From the NCBI RefSeq assembly GCF_965283645.1, contig NZ_CBDIPG010000001.1, positions 1,860,001 to 1,924,000 of the forward strand: a stretch of 64,000 bases of DNA, given 5' to 3'. The translations under genes and the position numbers were made by a program. Below, one piece after another: positions 58,154 to 64,000 of the stretch (its first letter is position 1; each line of letters begins with the position of its first letter). A model generated the notes under the pieces. It was not told the origin of the DNA. It saw only the letters and a program-made list of their open reading frames with translations, and made no database searches. Source of the DNA: Kordia sp965283645. Its GTDB lineage: Bacteria; Bacteroidota; Bacteroidia; Flavobacteriales; Flavobacteriaceae.

Positions 58154-59671
58154 ATGAATAAGAAAGTTATTTTAATGATTTTGGACGGATGGGGAAAATC
58201 GCCCAATCCTGCCGTTTCTGCTATCGCGAATGCAAATGTTCCATTTATCAATAGTTTATACACAAAATATCCAAATGCAAATTTATTAACAGATGGAATG
58301 AATGTTGGACTGCCTGAAGGTCAAATGGGAAACAGTGAAGTTGGACACATGAACTTGGGCGCAGGACGTATTGTATATCAAGATTTGGCAAAAATAAACT
58401 TGGCGATTCAAAATGATACACTAAAAAATGAAGCTGTCTTAAAAACTGCATTCGAACATGCAAAAGCCAACAACAAAGCAGTTCACTTCTTAGGATTGGT
58501 TTCTAATGGCGGCGTGCATTCACACATCAATCACTTAGAAGGATTGGTTAATATTGCAGATTCCTACGGATTATCAGATGTATTGATTCATGCATTTACA
58601 GACGGAAGAGATGTTGATCCAAAATCTGGTAAAAACTTTATTGCGCAAACAGAATCTTTCTGCAAAAACACCAATGCACAAATAGCGACGATTACAGGAC
58701 GTTATTATGCAATGGATAGAGATAAACGCTGGGAACGTGTGCAATTAGCTTATGACGCATTGGTACACGGAAAAGGCACATTGAGTTCAAATGCTACGGA
58801 AAGTATTCAAAAAAGTTATGATGCAGATGTTACGGATGAATTCATCAAACCAATTATCATGGCGGATGAAAACAATCACCCTGTTGGAACTATTAAGGAA
58901 GATGATGTAATTATCTTTTTCAACTTTAGAACCGATCGTGGTCGTGAATTAACAGAAGTATTGTCACAGCAAGCTTTTCCTGAGTTTGGCATGAAACCAC
59001 TTCCACTCTACTATGTAACGTTGACAAACTATGATGCTTCGTATAAGAATGTTCATGTGGTATTCAACAAAGAAAACATCAAAGATACCTTAGGTGAAGT
59101 TTTAGCAAAACATGGTAAAAAGCAAATTCGTATTGCGGAAACTGAGAAATATCCGCATGTTACGTTCTTCTTTAATGGTGGACAAGAAACACCTTTTGAT
59201 GGTGAAAAACGCTTGTTATGTCCATCACCAAAAGTTGCAACCTACGATTTACAACCAGAAATGAGCGCGTATGATATTCGTGATGCTATTATTCCAGAAT
59301 TGAAAACTGGAGAAGCTGATTTTGTATGTCTAAATTTTGCCAATCCAGATATGGTAGGGCATACAGGAGATTTTCAAGCAGCTGTAAAAGCCTGTGAAGT
59401 TGTAGATGATTGTGCAAAATCTATTATTGAAGTAGCGCAAAAACATGGGTATAGCACTATTGTGATTGCCGATCATGGAAATTGTGATACAATGATCAAT
59501 CCGGATGGAAGTCCAAACACAGCGCATACGACAAATCCTGTTCCTATTATTTTGGTTGATGAAGATCTCAAAACGATAAAAGACGGTGTTTTAGGAGATA
59601 TTGCACCAACAGTTTTACACATGATCGGAATTCCACAACCTGAATTAATGACACAAAAATCACTTATCTAA
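58154..59671 (+). CDS. gpmI: 2,3-bisphosphoglycerate-independent phosphoglycerate mutase
   Basis: A 505-aa glycolytic enzyme interconverting 3- and 2-phosphoglycerate with two manganese ions. Seen: LMILDGWGKS with D11, the phospho-accepting serine S61 in GNSEVGHMN, TDGRDVDPKSG, FFNFRTDRGRELT and IADHGNCDTM in the phosphatase domain. Length is canonical (about 510). Its last base is the first base of the following thioredoxin-like gene. The most securely identified gene of the window. Confidence 0.98.
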   Translation: MNKKVILMILDGWGKSPNPAVSAIANANVPFINSLYTKYPNANLLTDGMNVGLPEGQMGNSEVGHMNLGAGRIVYQDLAKINLAIQNDTLKNEAVLKTAFEHAKANNKAVHFLGLVSNGGVHSHINHLEGLVNIADSYGLSDVLIHAFTDGRDVDPKSGKNFIAQTESFCKNTNAQIATITGRYYAMDRDKRWERVQLAYDALVHGKGTLSSNATESIQKSYDADVTDEFIKPIIMADENNHPVGTIKEDDVIIFFNFRTDRGRELTEVLSQQAFPEFGMKPLPLYYVTLTNYDASYKNVHVVFNKENIKDTLGEVLAKHGKKQIRIAETEKYPHVTFFFNGGQETPFDGEKRLLCPSPKVATYDLQPEMSAYDIRDAIIPELKTGEADFVCLNFANPDMVGHTGDFQAAVKACEVVDDCAKSIIEVAQKHGYSTIVIADHGNCDTMINPDGSPNTAHTTNPVPIILVDEDLKTIKDGVLGDIAPTVLHMIGIPQPELMTQKSLI

Positions 59672-60258
59672 TGAAACGAATTTTATACATATTAGTAGCA
59701 CTTGCTTTTTTTGCATGTAAAGACGAAAAGAAAACAACAACGCCTGAACCTATTCAAGAAGAAACGACTGCAACTACAGAAGAAGCTACTTCAGAAACAG
59801 AAGAGTCAGCAGAAAAATTACCAATTTTGACAGGAATTCAATCGCGAGAAGCAATTGCAACAGCTCCATATGACAGTTGGTTTGGAGCAACATACGCAGT
59901 ATATTCGGTTGATAAAGAAACTTTAGACACTGTAAAACCATTAACTAACGATGTAAAAATCAAAATATTTATGGGAACTTGGTGTGAAGACAGTCAGCGT
60001 GAAGTTCCACATTTTTATAAAATTGCTGATGTTTTAAAATTAGATGAGAAAAACATTGAATTGATTACGGTTGATGAAGAAAAAGAAACACCTGAACACT
60101 TAGAAGATGGTTTCAATATCACCAACGTTCCGACGTTTATCTTCTTCAAAGACGGAAAAGAAATAAACAGAATTGTAGAATTCCCTGTAACTTCTCTAGA
60201 AAAAGATATGCTACATATTTTATCTGGCGAAGCATACAAACACAGTTATGCTGAATAA
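59671..60258 (+). CDS. thioredoxin-like lipoprotein lacking the second active-site cysteine
   Basis: A 195-aa protein with lipoprotein signal MKRILYILVALAFFAC (cysteine 16), a Glu/Thr-rich linker (about residues 20-50), then a thioredoxin fold: IKIFMGTWCEDSQREVPHFY, where the usual CxxC reads CEDS, so only the first cysteine is kept, and FNITNVPTFIFFKDGKE with the cis-proline. Anchored in the periplasm, it may act as a monothiol or isomerase-like protein or only bind. It starts on the last base of gpmI, so it is translationally coupled. Confidence 0.85.
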   Translation: MKRILYILVALAFFACKDEKKTTTPEPIQEETTATTEEATSETEESAEKLPILTGIQSREAIATAPYDSWFGATYAVYSVDKETLDTVKPLTNDVKIKIFMGTWCEDSQREVPHFYKIADVLKLDEKNIELITVDEEKETPEHLEDGFNITNVPTFIFFKDGKEINRIVEFPVTSLEKDMLHILSGEAYKHSYAE

Positions 60259-60302
60259 GACACGAATTCTTTGTAGCTTTGCAGTCCAAAATAGGAAGAA
60301 TA

Positions 60303-60713
60303 ATGATTGCTAACGAGAGCTTATTAATAGCGGTTGATTTTGATGGAACTATTGTAGAAGATGCATATCCTAAAATTGGTGCTCCTCAACTATTTGCGTT
60401 TGAAACGTTAAAGCGATTGGAACAAGATGGACATCGTTTAATTTTATGGACGTACAGATCTGGAAGAAAATTACAAGAAGCTGTTGATTTCTGTAAAGAC
60501 AACGGTATTGTTTTTTATGCTGTAAATAATAGTTATCCAGAAGAAATATTTGAAGGCAACGTAAGCAGAAAAATTAATGCGGACTATTTTATTGATGATA
60601 GAAATATTGGTGGGTTTATAGGTTGGGGCGAAATTTATCAATTGCTCACCAAAGAAACACCGAACGTACAATTAAAAAAGAAAAAAGGATTGTTTTCCTT
60701 TCTGAAAAAATGA
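60303..60713 (+). CDS. HAD-superfamily hydrolase-like protein (BT_0820 type)
   Basis: A 136-aa protein from the ATG at 60303. Seen: AVDFDGTIVED (HAD motif I with the nucleophile Asp and the second Asp replaced in DFDGT style), LILWTYRSGRKL, and NADYFIDDRNIGG (motif IV DD). Small HAD phosphatases of this kind are cytoplasmic; the substrate is unknown. It overlaps the next gene (map) by 4 bases (ATGA) and follows the thioredoxin-like gene by 44 bases, so gpmI to map may be one transcript. Confidence 0.85.
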   Translation: MIANESLLIAVDFDGTIVEDAYPKIGAPQLFAFETLKRLEQDGHRLILWTYRSGRKLQEAVDFCKDNGIVFYAVNNSYPEEIFEGNVSRKINADYFIDDRNIGGFIGWGEIYQLLTKETPNVQLKKKKGLFSFLKK

Positions 60714-61513
60714 TCATAGCAAAGACAAAAGAAGAAATAGAATTAATGCGAGAAAGCGCATTAGTTGTTTCCAAAACATTAGGAATGTTAGCCAGTGAAG
60801 TAAAACCTGGTGTTACAACATTATACTTAGACAAATTAGCAGAAGAATTCATTCGTGAAGAAGGTGCAATTCCTGGGTTTTTAGGTTTGTACGATTTTCC
60901 AAATACACTATGTATGAGTCCCAATGCACAAGTTGTACATGGAATTCCAAACAATACTCCATTAGTAGAAGGTGATATTATCTCCATAGATTGTGGCGCT
61001 ATTAAAAATGATTACTACGGAGATCATGCATATACGTTCCCTGTTGGAGAAGTGCCAATTGAAGTAACCAAATTATTGACCGTAACGAAAGAATCTTTAT
61101 ACGCAGGAATTCGCGAATTGAAAATTGGAAATCGTGTTGGTGATGTTGGCTACGCAATTCAGCAATATACAGAAGCACATGGGTATGGTGTTGTTCGTGA
61201 GTTGGTTGGTCATGGATTGGGAAGAAAAATGCACGAAGATCCTGAAATGCCTAACTACGGTCGTCGCGGACGTGGAAAAAAATTCATAGAAGGAATGGTC
61301 GTTGCCATTGAACCTATGATTAACATGGGTACAAAAAACATAAAACAATTACGTGATGGTTGGACAATTTTAACACGTGACGGAAAACCAAGCGCACATT
61401 TTGAACACGATGTTGCTATTGTAAACGGAAAACCTGAATTACTTTCAACCTTCCAATATATTTATGATGCGTTAGGTATTAAAAGTGACGAAGAAGCAGA
61501 ATTTAGATCCTAA
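60710..61513 (+). CDS. map: type I methionine aminopeptidase
   Basis: A 267-aa enzyme, started at the ATG overlapping the previous stop (ATGATC at 60710); the frame is open for 29 codons upstream but those lie inside the HAD gene. Metal ligands are visible in ISIDCGAIKNDYYGDHAYTF (two Asp; given as SIDCGAI and GDHAYTF), VGHGLGRKMHEDPEMPNYG (His), AIEPMINMG (Glu) and HFEHDVAIV (Glu). It removes N-terminal methionine from new proteins. Canonical length for MetAP type Ia. Confidence 0.97.
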   Translation: MIIAKTKEEIELMRESALVVSKTLGMLASEVKPGVTTLYLDKLAEEFIREEGAIPGFLGLYDFPNTLCMSPNAQVVHGIPNNTPLVEGDIISIDCGAIKNDYYGDHAYTFPVGEVPIEVTKLLTVTKESLYAGIRELKIGNRVGDVGYAIQQYTEAHGYGVVRELVGHGLGRKMHEDPEMPNYGRRGRGKKFIEGMVVAIEPMINMGTKNIKQLRDGWTILTRDGKPSAHFEHDVAIVNGKPELLSTFQYIYDALGIKSDEEAEFRS

Positions 61514-61522
61514 ATCGCTTTT

Positions 61523-62290
61523 GTGAAAAACCTTTTTAAATACATATTAAATACAATTCCAAGACCACTTTTGATAAAGATGAGTTATTGGGTTCGTCCA
61601 ATTATTACATTTGTATTAAAAGGAAACAGATTCACCGATCCTATTGATGGGAAAAGTTTTCGAACGTTTTTATCGTATGGATATGCCATCAATCGTGAAA
61701 ATGCATTATCGCCAAGCACGCTGTCTTTAGAACGTCATAGACTGTTGTGGTTGTATTTACAAAGAGAAACCGATTTCTTTATAAAACCACAAAAAGTATT
61801 GCATTTTGCTCCTGAACAAGCATTTTACAAACGGTTTAGAAAGCAAGAAAATTTAGACTATACAACTACAGATTTATTTTCACCATTAGCAGATGTAAAA
61901 GCTGATATTTGCGATTTGCCGTTTGAAGACAATTCGTTTGACACCATTTTATGCAATCATGTGTTAGAACATATTCCAGATGATACAAAAGCCATGCAAG
62001 AATTGTATCGTATTTTGAAACCTGGCGGCATGGCAATTTTACAAATTCCACAAGATTTAGAACGTGACGTTACCTTTGAAGACGATTCTATTACAGGAGA
62101 AAAAGAACGTACGGAAATTTTTGGTCAGTACGATCATGTGCGCGTCTATGGACTTGATTATTTTGATAAACTTCGAAGTATCGGATTCATTGTAAAAGAG
62201 GAAGATTATACGGCTACTTTCACCGTTGAAGAATTAGATAAGTATTGCTTAATGGAAGGTGAAATTATTCCTGTTTGCTTTAAAAAATAG
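61523..62290 (+). CDS. class I SAM-dependent methyltransferase
   Basis: A 255-aa protein starting with GTG at 61523, 9 bases behind map. The methyltransferase core has VLHFAPEQAFYKRFRKQ, LDYTTTDLFSP, ADICDLPFEDNSFDTILCNHVLEHI (in part DLPFEDNSFDTILC) and YRILKPGGMAILQIP, the Methyltransf_11 pattern. The N-terminus (RPITFVLKGNRFTDPIDGKSF) contains a region seen in Bacteroidetes methyltransferases. The substrate is unknown. Last gene of the gpmI-map run. Confidence 0.88.
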   Translation: MKNLFKYILNTIPRPLLIKMSYWVRPIITFVLKGNRFTDPIDGKSFRTFLSYGYAINRENALSPSTLSLERHRLLWLYLQRETDFFIKPQKVLHFAPEQAFYKRFRKQENLDYTTTDLFSPLADVKADICDLPFEDNSFDTILCNHVLEHIPDDTKAMQELYRILKPGGMAILQIPQDLERDVTFEDDSITGEKERTEIFGQYDHVRVYGLDYFDKLRSIGFIVKEEDYTATFTVEELDKYCLMEGEIIPVCFKK

Positions 62291-62366
62291 TAGTGAGTAA
62301 TGAGATTTTGGTATTGAGTTCTTTATAGTGGCTTTGCTGAATGCTATTTTTTTTCGTTTTTTTGAA

Positions 62367-62690
62367 TTAATTTATAATCTCAATCTTTGGAGTTACAATA
62401 TGAATCACATCTTTAGAACGACCTTGTTTTATGATTTCATTATTTCCTTTTGACGTATTATCTACACCTTTTTCAGTTTTCGTTTTTCCTGTTATTCTTA
62501 CTTTCTTTCCGTTTAATTTTTTCACTTCGTCATAATCTATCTCAACAACATATCCATTTATGTATATTCCGCCTTTTGTTGCGTTGCTACTATCAATTAC
62601 AGCTATAAAGGAAATTTCTTTTTTCGAATCATTTTTTTCTTCACACGAAGTCAGACTACATAGCATAGAAATTATTATAAATATGCTCAT
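62367..62690 (-). CDS. small lipoprotein, unknown function
   Basis: A 107-aa protein started at 62690, giving signal MSIFIIISMLCSLTSC (cysteine 16); the frame continues 28 codons upstream, but that would bury the signal. The mature part has GGIYINGYVVEIDYDEVKKLNGKKVRITGK, which looks like a short OB-fold (given in part as EVKKLNGKKVRITGK). OB-fold lipoproteins are common in Bacteroidetes and their role is often unknown. Single gene. Confidence 0.6.
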   Translation of the reverse strand: MSIFIIISMLCSLTSCEEKNDSKKEISFIAVIDSSNATKGGIYINGYVVEIDYDEVKKLNGKKVRITGKTKTEKGVDNTSKGNNEIIKQGRSKDVIHIVTPKIEIIN

Positions 62691-62821
62691 GACAGTTCTG
62701 ATTATTTTAAGGATACTTGTCAAATTAGTAAAACTTGACATCACACAAACATAAGTTTTCTTCACTCTACACAATGTATTTCGTTTTCATATCTAACTAT
62801 TTCAGAATATAAGATAAAAAA

Positions 62822-62852
62822 TAACCACTAAACTTTACAAATCTAGTGGTTA
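62822..62852 (-). terminator. terminator of the Cys-rich precursor peptide gene
   Basis: TAACCACTA (62822-62830) pairs with TAGTGGTTA (62844-62852); on the minus strand a TTATTTTTTAT run follows. It lies 26 bases after the peptide gene stop. Confidence 0.82.
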
Positions 62853-62877
62853 CTATTTTTAAGTTACTATCATACAA

Positions 62878-63144
62878 TTAACAGATTCCCATTTGTGGGC
62901 ACGAGCAAGATAGAAATAGACTTGGACAGTTAATTGTTTGTGGCGGACAGCCATTTGTTGGCGGACAAGTATTTGTCTGTGGACAGTTATTGGTAAAGTT
63001 GCAACCAACGGTTTTAGCACAATTTGTATCAACATCTATAAGGCAAGAATTTGTCGCGCCTCCTTTTACATCTGCTGATTTCAAACTAGATATAATGCTT
63101 TTGTTTAAATTTAGTCCCTTGTGATTTAAATTCTTTTTTTTCAT
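62878..63144 (-). CDS. cysteine-rich class I lanthipeptide-like precursor
   Basis: An 88-aa peptide. The leader MKKKNLNHKGLNLNKSIISS with LKSADVKGG matches the Bacteroidetes class I lanthipeptide leader pattern (LxLNKxxISxL, then GG). The core is Pro/Cys/Asn/Thr-rich, with about a dozen cysteines at short spacing (TNTCPPTNGCPPQTINCP, then FLSCSCPQMGIC). Such a core could form several thioether or disulphide rings. No modification enzymes are in the window. The upstream direct repeats (63211-63240) may drive its regulation. Confidence 0.7.
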   Translation of the reverse strand: MKKKNLNHKGLNLNKSIISSLKSADVKGGATNSCLIDVDTNCAKTVGCNFTNNCPQTNTCPPTNGCPPQTINCPSLFLSCSCPQMGIC

Positions 63145-63210
63145 GATTCTATTTTTTATTTGGTTTATACTTATAATTTAAGCTATCCCAACTAGTTTTA
63201 AGAACATAAG

Positions 63211-63240
63211 ACCATACTAAATAATATGTAAAACCATACT
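63211..63240. promoter_or_regulatory. direct repeat ACCATACT x2, 22-bp spacing, upstream of the Cys-rich peptide gene
   Basis: ACCATACT at 63211-63218 and again at 63233-63240; extended by AAAACC/AAGACC and TAA/TTAA on either side. The two-turn spacing of a direct repeat is the layout bound by LytTR-type regulators. The peptide gene starts 67 bases away on the minus strand. Binding is inferred. Confidence 0.4.
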
Positions 63241-63264
63241 TAACATTTTTTATACTAAACCAAA

Positions 63265-63296
63265 AAAAGAGAATCCATCGAGGTAGATTCTCTTTT
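63265..63296 (-). terminator. terminator of the exported protein gene at 63357
   Basis: AAAAGAGAATC (63265-63275) pairs with GATTCTCTTTT (63286-63296); a T run follows on the minus strand. It lies 60 bases after the gene's stop. Confidence 0.82.
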
Positions 63297-63356
63297 AAAT
63301 ACTAAAGAAAGTTTTCACTTCCTTCCCCTTTTAAAAAATATTTTTCTGTATCCTAA

Positions 63357-63677
63357 TTAATCCATCACTTTGGAAAGTTTTACCGTTTCGCCACACATAT
63401 CACTTGTGATTTTGAAAATTATAGCTCCTTTTTTTCCTTTGTTAGCCCAGTGCACCGTTTTTCCAACTTTACAAGAAATGCTTGTTTTGCTTCCTTTGTT
63501 TAAGGTTACATATCCAGTTCCTGTGTAGATGTAAATTTTATTTTTTGTATCGTTTATAAGCGAAAAACTACGTCCGTAGATTTCTGCTGTATTTTCAATT
63601 GTTGGTATAGCATCTTGCTGTATTTCTACAAAAGAAAGCATTGCCAATATACTTACTGTGATGAGTGTTAATTTCAT
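63357..63677 (-). CDS. small exported protein, unknown function
   Basis: A 106-aa protein with a signal-like N-terminus (MKLTLITVSILAMLSFVE). The mature part is strand-rich: SFSLINDTKNKIYIYTGTGYVTLNKGSK (in part IYIYTGTGYVTLNKGS) and a C-terminus SDMCGETVKLSKVMD. It resembles small beta-sandwich secreted proteins but no family is recognised. A terminator follows. It lies 114 bases behind the end of a T9SS-cargo gene on the same strand and may be co-transcribed. Confidence 0.6.
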   Translation of the reverse strand: MKLTLITVSILAMLSFVEIQQDAIPTIENTAEIYGRSFSLINDTKNKIYIYTGTGYVTLNKGSKTSISCKVGKTVHWANKGKKGAIIFKITSDMCGETVKLSKVMD

Positions 63678-63791
63678 ATAGATTGTTATTAAGTTGTTTT
63701 ATTTGATTCGATTTTTGAAAAAACAATCGAACTGCTATGTTTCAATCCGATTGCTTTTCCCAGAAATGGCTTGCAATTGTTGGCTTGGGCA

Positions 63792-64000
63792 TTATTGTTT
63801 GATGATACGTTTTGTTATGAGATCACCATTGATTGTTTCTATGTTCATCATATAGATTCCAGTTTGCAAGTTTGAAACATCAAATGCAAGTTCACTTGTT
63901 GTAAATATTTTTGCTCCTATAATGGAATGAATGGTTATTTTTTTTATTGCGATTTCTGATTTAATTTTTAAAATGCCTTTCGTTGGATTTGGATAGATTT
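63792..64000 (-). CDS. T9SS type A sorting domain-containing protein, C-terminal end (5' part outside window)
   Basis: On the minus strand the frame is open from the window edge and encodes IYPNPTKGILKIKSEI, then KKITIHSIIGAKIF, VSNLQTGIYMMNIET and NGDLITKRIIKQ before the stop at 63792. This is the standard type IX secretion C-terminal domain (YPNPxxG, DVSxLxxGIY, kkiik). The protein is exported through the T9SS and usually surface-attached. The functional domain lies outside the window, so the activity is unknown. Confidence 0.9.
   Translation of the reverse strand, partial: IYPNPTKGILKIKSEIAIKKITIHSIIGAKIFTTSELAFDVSNLQTGIYMMNIETINGDLITKRIIKQ

Overview
The window looks like a chromosomal segment of a low-GC marine Flavobacteriaceae member. 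A Kordia-like genus is my best guess, but that is an inference. Supporting signs are the strong AT bias, a type IX secretion (T9SS) sorting domain at the right edge, DUF6175/DUF6702-type proteins, a bacterial kynurenine pathway, Bacteroidetes-type promoter spacing (TTG-18-TAnnTTTG) and class I lanthipeptide-type leader peptides. Bases 1 to about 27.1 kb are accessory DNA; about 27.3 to 64 kb reads as ordinary housekeeping and envelope chromosome. Accessory region. The left edge is the 3' part of an RHS/YD-repeat polymorphic toxin, followed by an overlapping small membrane protein (candidate immunity protein) and an orphan Imm27-type immunity gene. A complete IS66 element (3547-5998) with a perfect 8-bp target duplication follows. 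Next comes a phage- or plasmid-like fragment (6.4-10.5 kb): small lipoprotein, small membrane proteins, a stretch rich in hairpins, and a phage-type repressor gene cut in two by an IS982 element (7479-8498) with a 6-bp duplication. A second, diverged IS66 element (10504-12972, minus strand) has no target duplication and truncates a gene on each side. Upstream of it on the minus strand lies a defence-like operon: a large SF2 helicase with a C-terminal DxK nuclease signature, a 664-aa protein whose C-terminus resembles a divergent PIWI/Argonaute domain, an Mrr-type PD-(D/E)XK nuclease, and the stump of a fourth gene ended by the IS66 tip. A large N6-adenine methylase-like gene and a two-gene cassette (short membrane protein resembling putative phage abortive infection proteins, plus a P-loop ATPase) follow. 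The cassette is bounded by a decayed second copy of the methylase 3' end. Core region. Minus-strand genes for 2-aminomuconate semialdehyde dehydrogenase-like and RidA/2-aminomuconate deaminase-like proteins pair logically with kynurenine 3-monooxygenase and kynureninase at 41.4-44.1 kb, suggesting tryptophan catabolism through 2-aminomuconate. Between them are a LytTR two-component pair, a periplasmic thioredoxin-like protein, a metallophosphatase, a dienelactone hydrolase, a PhyH-type oxygenase, a TPM-domain lipoprotein and a four-gene envelope operon with a CsgG-like protein. The right third holds a subtilisin-like lipoprotein, PAP2 phosphatase, TatA, an M1 aminopeptidase, two tandem carboxypeptidase-regulatory-domain paralogues, PepE, tRNA-Gly(UCC), two GNATs, PD40, VanY-type and M48 proteins, and a gpmI-thioredoxin-HAD-map-methyltransferase run. 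Two orphan lanthipeptide-like precursors lie here without a visible modification enzyme. Several core intergenic gaps carry heptanucleotide tandem repeats of different sequence but the same 7-bp period.
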